Assembly (NCBI GenBank): GCA_013365325.1 | Contig: JABVXV010000036.1 | Location: forward strand, 62,001 to 126,000 | Origin: Dipetalonema caudispina | Lineage: Eukaryota; Nematoda; Chromadorea; Rhabditida; Onchocercidae | Direction of reading: 5' to 3' | DNA: 64,000 nucleotides | Part shown: positions 1 through 15,028 of the stretch, piece by piece | Layout of the letters: every line of letters begins with the position of its first letter | How positions within the stretch are numbered: position 1 is the stretch's first letter | Program-made: the position numbers and the translations under genes | Notes under the pieces: model-generated | The model's input: only the letters and a program-made list of their open reading frames with translations | What the model was told of the DNA's origin: nothing | The model's database searches: none

Positions 1-58
1 AAGGAAATGGAATGCTGGAAGAGGACTTAAATTATAACAATTTTATTAAAAAGAATTA

Positions 59-4015
<3,957 letters not shown>

Positions 4016-5070
4016 CCTTTACAATTCCCTGAGGAAAGAAAAGATTAAGACAATATGAGTAGTCCATGTACTCAGCACGTCTGCCAAGGGATGCATTAAA
4101 AAAGATTAGTTTAACGTAAAGCCTCGAAAACTTATATCCAACAAGAGAAAAAATTTTCTTTGTCATCTGTCAGGTAGTAAAAACACAAGGAACCATTAAC
4201 TGATATCCATAATGGACAAAGAAGATAAGACAGAATGAGTAGGAAAGTTAACAGCATAATGAGAAAACAACACATACTATTTTTAAAGATGAAAAGGATT
4301 TCAATTTAATTCCTACACAATTCCGATCCATCTGTAGCTACAAAAGACTCATATAACTAAAAATTAAACCAGCCTTTAAATTTTCCCTCCCGTTTTCCAG
4401 ACAATTCTATCATTAGTGGCCTTTTAATCTCTTCAAAACTAAAATTTATATCCATGCACTCATTCTTCCCAACCACTATGGTATAAGGTCAAGCCATGCA
4501 AAGGTCACCCGTATCTTCCCCACTCATCCAAACAAATATCGTACGAGCCGACCTCACGCAAACCAACCAACCCACCCTAAACCAATCGATAGCACACAAC
4601 TATTTAAAAAAAACGATTACACCACCGATCTCAAGCAATCGTGGTAGGAACTTGGTTATCTTCTACAGCATATAATCTTTTTATTAGGTTTGTGGAAAGT
4701 CGAGAAATTACCTAAGGTTTCCCGGGAAGTAGTATGATATTAAAATCTGCTAACCCCGGTATATAGTTCAATTAATTAGTATGTAATCTACTCTTTCACT
4801 TTCCATATTTATGTACAAACGATTGTAGTGTATTATCGTAGGACAAACAGTGCAATCATTCTTCAGAACTTACTTTCGTTAACCTTTTATGTTTAAATGA
4901 TATGATTGGATTTCTTTTATCCCATCGATTTGATCATAAGAGCATTTGTATCTCGAAAAAATTTAGAAAATGTGTGTTTGGGAAGTTTATAGAGAGATAT
5001 GATTCGATAATTACGAAATTTGAATTTTGAATAATGAATTATTGAAAAATGCGGAAACTTTCAGGTAATT
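4016..5070. other. Divergent intergenic region between uaf-1 and the URB1-like gene
   Basis: About 1 kb of noncoding sequence between two start codons facing away from each other. It must hold the promoters of both genes. The segment around 4370-4640 is less AT-rich than the rest and C-rich on this strand. TTTCAG acceptors sit just before both ATGs (about 4032 on the minus strand, 5064 on the plus strand). I see no ORF or recognisable RNA gene. Confidence 0.5.
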
Positions 5071-8000
5071 ATGACATCACCTAAGCGGAAAAAAATAGAA
5101 GAATGCAAGGACGATAGTGATATAGAAGCAGATATCAGTAAAATACTCGTGGAGGATTGTGATTTAGATATAACAATCCTTCTGAGGCTTCGAAATCATT
5201 TACAAAATTCAAAGGATAACGTTAGTCTGCATCTTTTTCTTCCTCTTAACCTCATAGTGCTACTAAATCAGAGAGAATGTTAATGTTGTTGAGATACTAG
5301 TTGTAGATATTTGCTCTAAAATCAGTCCTCGCCGTTGTATTTTCGGTTTTCCTTTCTATCTCAGGGGGTTAGTTCATCACTTTGTATTTTGAGCAACAAC
5401 CAGTTGTTACAGGAATTGGAAGTTCAATCAATAAAGTTGAAGATTGAGCAAAGGATAATTACTCGTTTGCTCTGCCAATATGACGCAATGGAATCGGAGA
5501 AGGATAAGGCGATCTTTGATATCCTTTGTATGCTCGAGAGGTCATATCAGATAAGCTTGCGGTATACTATTTAATTTTTGATCTCTCATGCTGTTCATCA
5601 TTTTAGTTCGTTTAAATGGGTTTAATCAAAAATATGCTTGAAATCTAATAGAATTGGGTACATAGAAAGGAATACACATGAACAAATTCGTTACATAGGA
5701 AAGTCTAGATATTTTCAATATCAAGCATTTCAGGCCCTTTTTTCCAATGGTATGGGGAAAGCGAGCAAAAGACAATTATGAAAAATTGCGCCAGTTGGGA
5801 GAGGTTCTACACACGAAACTCGCAGCGGATCAGGTATTCGTTATATTAATTTATGTTTCATAGAATTAAAATTCTATAAAATTCATAATTTAAGTCTATC
5901 TCCTCGAATTTTAGGTTCTGGATTATTTGAACCCAAAATTAATGTGGAATACGTTGTTGAAGTCGGAACAAACAACCAGCATCAAAATACCTGAAAAAGA
6001 TTCTTCCAATCAATTCTATGATGCCCGTTTCATACTTCGTCTGTTGGCAACCTTGATAGATGACGGTACAAAGGTGGGTATCATGCAGTATAATTCATGA
6101 TAAACTGAAATCATGGTAAAAATATCTGTTTATACCTGATCTCTTGTGCAGGATCAATGTTATAGTCAAATGAAAGTTGAAGTTTTATTTGCAAAGTAGT
6201 ATTTCCAATTATTTGCAAAGTAGTATTTCCAAGAGTGTGAATAACGATGATTTTCATTATTTTCAGATGAACAGTCGGAAATTTATTGATGTTAATGGTC
6301 TTTCACTTGCATTTGCAGCAACGAGTTTTACTAGCCGGAGTGAGCGCTGCGTCGNNNNNNNNNNNNNNNNNNNNNNNNNNNNNNNNNNNNNNNNNNNNNN
6401 NNNNNNNNNNNNNNNNNNNNNNNNNNNNNNNNNNNNNNNNNNNNNNNNNNNNNNAGTGTGAATAACGATGATTTTCATTATTTTCAGATGAACAGTCGGA
6501 AATTTATTGATGTTAATGGTCTTTCACTTGCATTTGCAGCAACGAGTTTTACTAGCCGGAGTGAGCGCTGCGTCGCATATCTCGTGCTCAGACGTTTCTT
6601 ACTTCATTTAACAGAGTTAGATGCAGATTCATTCCCAGAAAAGTGTCTATATATCTATCTGTTGCAAATATTCAAGAACAGTATCGAAAATCCAATTCAA
6701 CGATTACCACACGGTTGACTTGTAATTCTTTGACTTGCAAATGATTTGACTAATTTGACTTAGGAATACATTTGAAATGATTTGAATTCAGTACCTTTCA
6801 TTCGTTTAATGTGTTATAAATTCCATTCCGGAGTTTTTTTTATTTTTTTTCGTTTTCGAACAGTTTTAGTCTTAAATTTATTTCAGTGTTAAGGAGATGC
6901 TACCATATCAAGATTATCTTATATTTTAGTTTTAATGCGTTTCTAAGTGCGTCAGAATAGATACCACCTCTTTTTACTTTCCAGCAATGTACCTCCACCT
7001 AGATTTTTATGTTGCATTCGAAATGAGATGCATTTCTATCGGTGTATGGACTTTTACTTGTTATTACGACAATTTTTCTTCCATAATGCTTAGTTATAGA
7101 CAGAAAAAAAAAAAATTAATGTAACTATTTTCTAGTATTGTAATGACCTGTTGCAGTTGTTGCACACTTTTTCGCAAGAGTGACCAAATTGATTTTACAT
7201 CCCGAAGATCCGGTCTACCAACCAGTCCTGTCGTTCCTTCTGCTGAAGCCAAATATTGACGTCCAGAATGTTCCGGAAATTTACAAACTGTTATTGAGTT
7301 CAAGTACAGAGTATTATAACAAGGAGCGTCATTGGTGTTTACGTCTCATATTAGATTCACTTATTGAACCGAACGATTACAACATCTTGCAAAAAAGATT
7401 TGTTTTAAATAATTTTTTAATCTTAAGGAATTCAAAAAAGATAACTTTGAGTTAGTTAGTTTCTAAAATTTTAGTTCAGAGGAAAGTTCCATCATTATAA
7501 ATCATTTGTAAGATTACACTTGGCTTTTTCTGAAATAAGATAAAAGGTGTTTAGAACTGAATAAATATCTCGGAGCAACAAGGTGCAGCAGTTCTGTATA
7601 TTTTGAATTCGGTTTTTGCTTACTTTCTAGTCTCATATCACGAAGTTTTAGAAATTAAATTATGAAGGAAGTGGGATAGTAAAATTTTCTAGAAGAATTT
7701 AAGAATATTGCTGAAATGTTCCACATTTTTGTGGATTGAGGAAGGTCTGCACCAAACGAGAGGGTGGAAAATGGTGATTTTTGGATGGTTAAATAAATCC
7801 AAGGTATGGGTGGGTCGAACAGCTTGTTGGGATATTCACATTGATGCTGTAGCGGTTTTGATAATCCTGAGAAGTTCGTTCTTAGTTCTTTTAGCTGCTT
7901 TGTATAATGCATACTGTTTTTGTATTAGCTGATTTTTAGATATGGGATCAAGTTATTATTATCACTTTTTGGCAGTATAATTGCTGATCAGGAAACGAAA

Positions 8001-8837
8001 AAATACATTTTGCTGTCACTTCGGGCTATTTTGCAGCATCGATCATTAGCTAATGATTTGTATGTTCGGCATAATTTGCATTCTTGGATTGTTTTGACTT
8101 TACAGGTACACTTCTTGCTCTTTTTTAGCGAATGTTTTGTAGTTTAAGCTTTGTTCTAGAGAAAAACGTATGGTAGGTTAGGATGATATAAGCTTTTGTT
8201 TATCAAATGTTTAGAGGGTAATTCATCAGTGGTAAAAAGCTGTTCGTTTGATTCTTTTTTTTGCAGAACAAAATGATGACTAGGTGGGAACGTGTATTTC
8301 TATGCCAGTTATTTATTACGCTTTTCATACATGTTAAAGAACTTTACTGTGGTGATTCAAAGAATGACTCCGTGGAGACTAATTGGCGTAAAACTATAGT
8401 ATACAAGACATGTCAGATGCTTGGAAATAAAGTTTGTTTCTTTTCTGCAAAAAGGAATAAAGATTACATGGATGATGCAAATTTTGACGTGTAAAATTAA
8501 AAATTTTAACAAAATAGTCTTTTACATTAAAAATAATTTTTTTGCAGATTTTTTTTTTAGCTTTTATATTACATAAGCTTGATTAAAAATTTTATAGAAG
8601 CGATATCGTTTGCTTCTTCATGTTTGCTAAGCTTTATGATTCAGAGAAGATATGGCCTGAGAATCTAGATTTCATCTTGCATTCTGGTACCCTGAAGCAT
8701 ATTTTTTCACGGTATTCGATACAAAAATCTAAAAAGTGACATTCTTCTGAGTCGAGTATTTTAGCACTGAATTACAAGATAGGGTTGGATTTCATACAAC
8801 ATAAGGGAAATTTTTTTACAGGTGTGTAACGAGTTAG
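5071..8837 (+). CDS. URB1: URB1/NPA1-like nucleolar pre-ribosome protein, short form
   Basis: Homologous to the C-terminal region (NopRA1 domain) of URB1/Npa1, a nucleolar factor in early 60S assembly. Exons: 5071-5220, 5365-5561, 5734-5833, 5915-6073, 6488-6713, 7157-7401, 7929-8105, 8267-8490, 8598-8711, 8822-8837; about 535 aa. Recognisable stretches are FYDARFILRLL, RLPHVVAHFFARVTKLILHP, the VPEIYKLLLSSS segment with ERHWCLRLILDSL, and ADQETKKYILLSL. The family is normally about 2,000 aa; here the start MTSPKRKK follows a TTTCAG acceptor directly, so the N-terminal two thirds seems absent. Exon 5 is present whole after the gap and partly before it. The last exon is uncertain: reading the 8822 acceptor in the phase given by exon 9 yields a stop at 8837, while another frame stays open to 8947. 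Confidence 0.75.
6234..6575. repeat. Assembly gap (100 N) flanked by an exact 121-bp duplicate
   Basis: Positions 6355-6454 are 100 N. The 121 bases before the gap (6234-6354) are identical to the 121 bases after it (6455-6575), offset 221. The copy holds the acceptor and first part of an URB1 exon. The size of exactly 100 N and the identity right up to both gap edges are typical of contigs joined without merging their overlap, so the duplicate is probably artificial. Just upstream, 6187-6231 also carries a short tandem repeat of about 25 bp. Confidence 0.9.
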
Positions 8838-10019
8838 AAAAGGAAAATGACAATGCACAAAGTACGTGGTTGCCAAAACTAAAAGAACTGATGTGCAAGG
8901 ATTGTTGGGAGCCGTCTGTGGAGATGGATTGCGATGTTCAGAATTGAATACTTGCTAATTTTGTTGTTTTCATTGTTACTGTTGTTATTATTTCGATTGT
9001 CTTATTGCTATTTACAATTTTTTAAATGTATTATTCTGCAGCATTCAATTATCCTATCAACTATCGTCTGCTGCTTCTTTCATCATCGTAATAACTCAGC
9101 GATTGTCTCATAATTCGTTACCTACATTATATTATGTGAATATATATAGCATATTCGTACCTCATTCTCTTATATGAGTCATTAATTTTAATATTGCAAA
9201 ACATTGAAGAGAATGTTAGGATTTCGTTTTCGTCCAGAACTGCACATTTTCATAGCGGTCAGAATGATTGGGCCATATGGGGTCGGAGCGATTTTCAATT
9301 TCGTAAATGATGTGTACATGTGGGATGATGTATTAGTTCTTTGTTCTGTCGGGAAATCTGCTAAGATTGTCAATTATTCGTTAATGGATATCGTTTCCTT
9401 TGTTCCGACATGTAATAATTTCCGTGAAGAAATAAAATGTGTAAAATTTATGTTTATAAATAAGCATAAAAGATGTACGATTTGTGTTCATAAGCAGATA
9501 TAAAACATGTGCAGTATTTGTGTATCGGATTGTTCAGATACTAAGTGATATAGTGTTTGAGATGGTAGATGAGTAGTTAGATAAGTAGTAAGATTGAGAC
9601 TTTTATAAGAGGATATATTCTATCATATGAGTTTATTGAAAGTATTTATTGTCAGATTAGTAATTATTGATGAAATGCTTGTGTTTATTATAGGATATGC
9701 ATGTATTTATTTTGGAGTTGCTATAATAGATAAGATATCGATTGCTAGCAAAAATTAGTTAACCATTTAGTATTGCGAAGGTTTTTTTTTTTTTTTTTTT
9801 GAATGAATTATGGGACGAGAGATTATGTGCTTTTTATACATATTTTGATTACATCTCACTATACTTATTTCGTTTATTTCACAAAATTCCATGGATTCTG
9901 TGATAATTACAATTACAACCTTCATTGGTTGATTTTATTGTAGCAATGTTTTTTTTTTTTTTTTTTTTTTTTCTTAGATTTGAAAGCTAGAAGCCTGTTT
10001 ACAGATATTACTCGTTATT
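8838..10019. other. Intergenic region between URB1-like gene and VMP1, with an unassigned GC-richer ORF
   Basis: Mostly AT-rich. Two poly-T tracts (around 9781-9800 and 9949-9972) lie before VMP1. One patch, about 9190-9400, is clearly richer in G+C and open on both strands. Plus strand, ATG at 9213 gives 96 codons (contains RFRPELHIFIAVRMIGPYGV). Minus strand gives 61 codons ending at 9188. I recognise neither product. Confidence 0.4.
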
Positions 10020-13000
10020 ATGGGCAAAAAGAAGCGAAGTCATGCACAAAATGTGGAAGAAGTTTCGTCAGTACCATCCGTGAGCACTTCACCACTCGTC
10101 AGACAAGTTACGTTTGATGAATCTTCAAAAGAACCAAGGTAATTCTTCTTTACTCGTAGCTCTTTCTCGTTAAATATGTGATGATATTTATATTAAATCA
10201 AGTAACGTAAATATTGTCTTGGATATTATTTGCCGAATAAATCTGTGTTTTAATCAGTATCGAAATGCACTTAATTTATATAATCCGTTATATAATCAAA
10301 CAGGAAATCAACATACAATCCTCAATTTCTGGCTGACAAAATTATGAGTTTTTGTCTTTCCGTGCCACAATTCTGGGAGCATTGCAAGAAATCTGACAGA
10401 AATATTACCATGCGATTAGAAGTTGTATTACATTTTAGGGTGCCAAGTTCAAGTTTTTTCCGTATTCGCAATGATGCTTGATTATCAAGCGGCGATGATA
10501 TATGTAAAAGTTAAAATGGGTTTTCTTACGATCAGCGACGACATTTATTTTATTTGTTCCTTTAAAGAACGATTTATATGCTGGTGAAATTTAATAAGTG
10601 GATGAACTTAGAAGCGAAGAACGTCAAATGCTATTTCAAATGTTTCAAATGTTATCTTGAAATATTTCAGTAAGTCGCATACATTGCTTCTAAATTTGAA
10701 AGTGGTGATTTTATTTATTTCTTCAGTGACTATTACATGGAGCCGAATGGTAGAGGTTTAGTAACAAGTCCATCTGTTGGAACGTTAAACAGATTAGAAC
10801 GGCAGAAAATTGTTCTCTGGAAGAGGCCTTTTCAAACAATGCATTATGCTCTTCGTGAAATATTACAGTTATTGGTCGAGTTCATCATTTAGTATGTTTT
10901 TCTACCGAAATTTCAGAAATAACAGAGATCCTTACTTGGTGTTACTAGATGAAAGGAGTTAAGATGCGCTAACGAGTATTTTAAGTATAAGCGAATGGAG
11001 TGTGTGGACTCGTGCAGGTCGTTAAATTTCCTTTGGCCTTTTTACGAAGCGTCTGCAAAATTGCAGTTAGGATGAATCAATGTATTAGTCCATCAAGCAG
11101 AATTTTCCTTGCTAAGTTCTTTTTTCTATGCTTTAATGTTTTCGCAAACCACCTTACTCTGTCCTTTAACTTTTTTAGGTAGAAATTTAGAATTATTTTA
11201 CATTCATTTGAAAGTTATTTTCAGCCTATGGCTGCACAAAGCTCGTATAATATTCGTTTTATTACTGTGCGCAGCTGGGACATATATATGTCATGTTCCT
11301 GGCATTCATCAAATATACATCCAGAGTTGGAAAGTGAAATCATTACGATGTCTGTATTGGATAGGTTTGGGTATACTGTCATCTATTGGACTTGGAACTG
11401 GTCTTCATACATTTATATTATATCTTGTGAGTTTTCCGTCCTCATCTGTTAGTTGCAATGGAGAATTGTGCAAAGAAATACTGAAATCATTTCCTATTTT
11501 TAATTTGTTATCACGCACATCCTAAAAATACTGAGAAAATTTTCCAAGCCTGCAGTAACTTAATGAAGGACTCATCGCAAAAAAAAAAGAAAAAAAAAAC
11601 CGGAACTCAGATATGTTTTAGTTATTATTTTGTTGGTGTAGTGGTGTTTTTGAAAATTACAAGCTTACAGGGACCACACATAGCTTCAGTCACAATGGCA
11701 GCTTACGAATGTAATTCACTGGATTTTCCTGAGCCACCGTATCCGGAAAGGTTCTAGCATTTAGTGATTTATCAAAACAGAAATAGAGTTGTGGAAACTG
11801 CAGCGTTTATACTGTTATATTTCATAAGATAAGACGACCAAAATAAGCAGTTAGAAGTGCTAATTTTTCTTTCATTTCCAATTGTGCCAAACAAAATTTT
11901 TTTCAGAATTACATGTCCAAATGTGGAAGGTATCATGGAAACGGCTATAGTGACAATGTGGTCGATAATGTCGAAAGTGGGTCGATCAGAATGCAATTTT
12001 GGGCAATAAATGAATTTTTAATGAAATTGTTTTATCGTGTTGTAATTTATTCTAGGTACGTGTTGAAGCACTTATGTGGGGAGCTGGTACAGCTCTGGGC
12101 GAATTACCACCTTATTTTATGGCGAAGGCAGCACGAATTTCCGGTGAAGAGCCAGATGATGAAGAGTACAGGTATATGTTGTGCTATTGATTGGAGTGTT
12201 TTTTTGTTTTCCGTCATGGGAATTTCGAAATATCATTTCATATGTATGATTTCCAGGGAATTTCTAGCTTACATTAATCGAAATGGACCCGAGGCACCCA
12301 CATTTACCGAAAAATGTAAAGAAGTAATGGAGAAAGCAGTCACTAGACTTGGATTCTTCGGCATTCTTTCGTTCGCTTCAGTAGGCATTTTCTGGATATC
12401 TCAGTTTTCATTGTGTTTTATATACAGATAAATTTTTAGAAGGATTACTGGTCTTTTACTTTTGGTGTAAGACTTTAGGAATTCCCGAGTGGTTTCTTAG
12501 CTCTGCAAATAAAGATAAGAGCGTGATCTTGGGTTTCTGTGTGTTATTTATTGGTGCATCACCCTGCATTATTTGCTAATTTTCAAAATATCTTTTCTTT
12601 AGATTCCGAATCCGTTCTTCGATTTAGCTGGTATAACATGTGGGCATTTTTTAGTTCCTTTCTGGAAGTTCTTTTTGGCGACTCTTATTGGGAAAGCTGT
12701 CTTTAAAATGCATCTTCAGGTATCCTTTTTTTGTTTCTGTCTCGTCGTTTCAATCATTTGTTAACATGTAATGACTAATACTGTTTTCTGATGTTCATTC
12801 GGACTTCCTGGATCCTTCCTGACATTGTTACTTCCAGATGTTTTTCGTGGTATTGGCTTTCAGTGAAAACACAGTGGAGCATCTTATAGTTCGCTTGAAG
12901 TTAGTCTTTTTCACAATAAAAAGTATTTGTTGACTTGTTGACATTAATGGACATACTTTACATGTTTTAACTGATTGCGCAACTGCGATAAAAGGAATCC

Positions 13001-13525
13001 TCTCAAAGTTTTTTTTTTTCTTTTTTTATAATATAAGAAACACTTTTTAGATCGGTTCCAATATTTGGCGTACGACTTCAGCAGAAATTAATGGAGTATT
13101 TAGCGTTTCAGAAAACCAAACTCCATAAAAGTGGAGCCCTACATGTTGAGGTAGTACTTACTAATTTGTTCACTAAGGATCTAGAAAAAAGCAAACAATT
13201 CCCCTAGTCTTTGAGTCTACTTTCTCGGTGATCAATGGTTGTAGAGAGGGTCTGGAATCGGTTGGATACTCTGTTTAGACCGGAATTAAAATGAATGACG
13301 TGGTTATTGCTGTTGTCAAGCGATATAAGAAATGCTATGAAAGCGGGATCAAACATACAAAAAGTTTTTGCCAATGTGATCGTATTTCAGGATAGTACCA
13401 TGCTTCAGAAGGGTGCTTCACTCATTGTTACCTCTATGATAATTTGGTTTTTACTTTCCATAATCAATTCGTTGGCGCAGAATTGGCATAAACGACTTTG
13501 TAATGCAAAGAAGAAGACGCAGTGA
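10020..13525 (+). CDS. epg-3: Vacuole membrane protein 1 (VMP1/EPG-3), ER autophagy and lipid-scramblase factor
   Basis: Multi-pass ER membrane protein of the VTT/DedA-like family; known family roles are autophagosome formation, ER-contact control and phospholipid scrambling. Exons: 10020-10138, 10727-10891, 11225-11426, 11671-11750, 11907-11976, 12056-12171, 12257-12380, 12603-12719, 12838-12899, 13051-13150, 13391-13525; 429 aa. Family signatures: [10 protein letters not shown] before the first membrane segment, [77 protein letters not shown], and [10 protein letters not shown] near the C-terminus. The C-terminus ends KKTQ, a fit to the KKxx ER-retrieval pattern. Joining 10891 to 11225 restores TA|C phase and the same spacing as in the human protein. 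Confidence 0.95.
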
Positions 13526-15028
13526 TGGTTTATAGAGGATTTCGTCATCTGATTCTTTATTAGCGAATCTTCACTTATGCACTGAATTACTTATGTCTGC
13601 ATTTTAAATTGGCTATTCCTTCGTTTTATTTACTAGTTGTTGATGTTTCTCCTTTCTTTCAAAAGTCATTCAGTAAATATATAAAGAGATGGGTAAAAAA
13701 ATGCGGATTTATAATTAGGAGATAGGTATATTTTAAATCTAAAATATAATCATATAAATTGTGTTTCGCGCAAATTGTGGTTCTTGTTTTGGGATCTAAT
13801 AATAAGGGTTAACTTTTCTTGGCTTTCTAGCTTTCGCTTAATCTTTTTTTTCTCAGGGAATCTGGATTGCTTTCTTTTGTGTTTGTTCCTATTTAATTAG
13901 TATGATTTGGTTTCATTAAGAACATATTTTGAATTTGTTCGAGTTAAAAAAAACTTTTACTTTAGAATTAACTGCTGCTAACAGAGTTATAAGTGTTTTA
14001 AAAAGAGCTGTTCACCGAAGTTCCAATAGTATTTTGCTTTGTGTTGTGGATTGGAGCGATGATTTTTTTATAGGTGCATGAATACCACTACCATATGATT
14101 CCACTTCCTTTATTTCAGATTCCTAATCTTTTTCATACTAATAAACTTTCTTTATTACTAGAAAGAGGTTTATAAAAGTATGTCGACCTCGGTAGTTCTT
14201 CGATGCAATCATATTATCAGTGAAATGCGTTGTGGTATGGGAATGATGTTTCCTTCAAGAGCTAATAATGAAAGTCGTTTAACACTTGTGATCGCGACTT
14301 ATTATAATCTAAAACATTATTCTCAACTTTTTTTTACTATAAAAGTTAAAAGTGGTTTTAGATAATTCACAATAAGTAGACATTTTTGGTTTCTTTAGAA
14401 CCATTTGCAAAATCAGAGATCGAATATTTTTTATGTTTCGTGCACGGAAAATCTTCAAATCTACTTTCAGTGGAATAAACGAATCGGTTGAATTCAAAAG
14501 GGCAATGAGTCCTTAAATCGTTGCTGTTTATAGCCATTAATCGAATATTGTTTTTCTTTTTTTTTTTTTTTTCCTTAGCAAACAAAATATTGACTAAATA
14601 TTGGATTAAAATATCTAACAATGCTTTCTGAAGAATGAACAAAAAAGTTTATGAGGATGAAATAATTCTGAAGTACTTTCTGCTTCAAAACTTACCACAA
14701 TGCAATGGTTAAATTAAGCATGAAAAGCATCAAATGAAGAGAAATTGTTAAACTACCGTAAGCTAAATTGCTAGGAATGGCACTCATGGAATGTGGATGG
14801 TGAAGATCATTGTAATTCCTTCCCTCCATCATTTCAAGTAACTCATTCCTTCCATTACATCATCCCTTTTACTAAACACTCCTTCCATCCAACACTTTAA
14901 GCTAAATATTGGTATTTTGCATTTGTCATCTTCCTCATATTATTATGCTTCATAAAATTTCAAAAAATCATTGTTTTTAAATTAAATTCTTATCATTTAG
15001 ATCATTAGATATTCGAATTTTTCTTATC
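13526..15028. other. Intergenic region upstream of unc-25
   Basis: AT-rich with poly-T tracts. An ORF starting MSTSVVLRC at 14180 (61 codons) lacks a donor of the phase needed to join unc-25 and resembles no family I know. Likely contains the unc-25 promoter. No RNA gene recognised. Confidence 0.4.

Noticed and set aside
10304..10480. Possible VMP1 exon after an AAACAG acceptor, open about 59 codons
   Set aside because: It has no suitable donor, and joining exon 10138 directly to 10727 gives the correct phase (AG|T) and family-like sequence.
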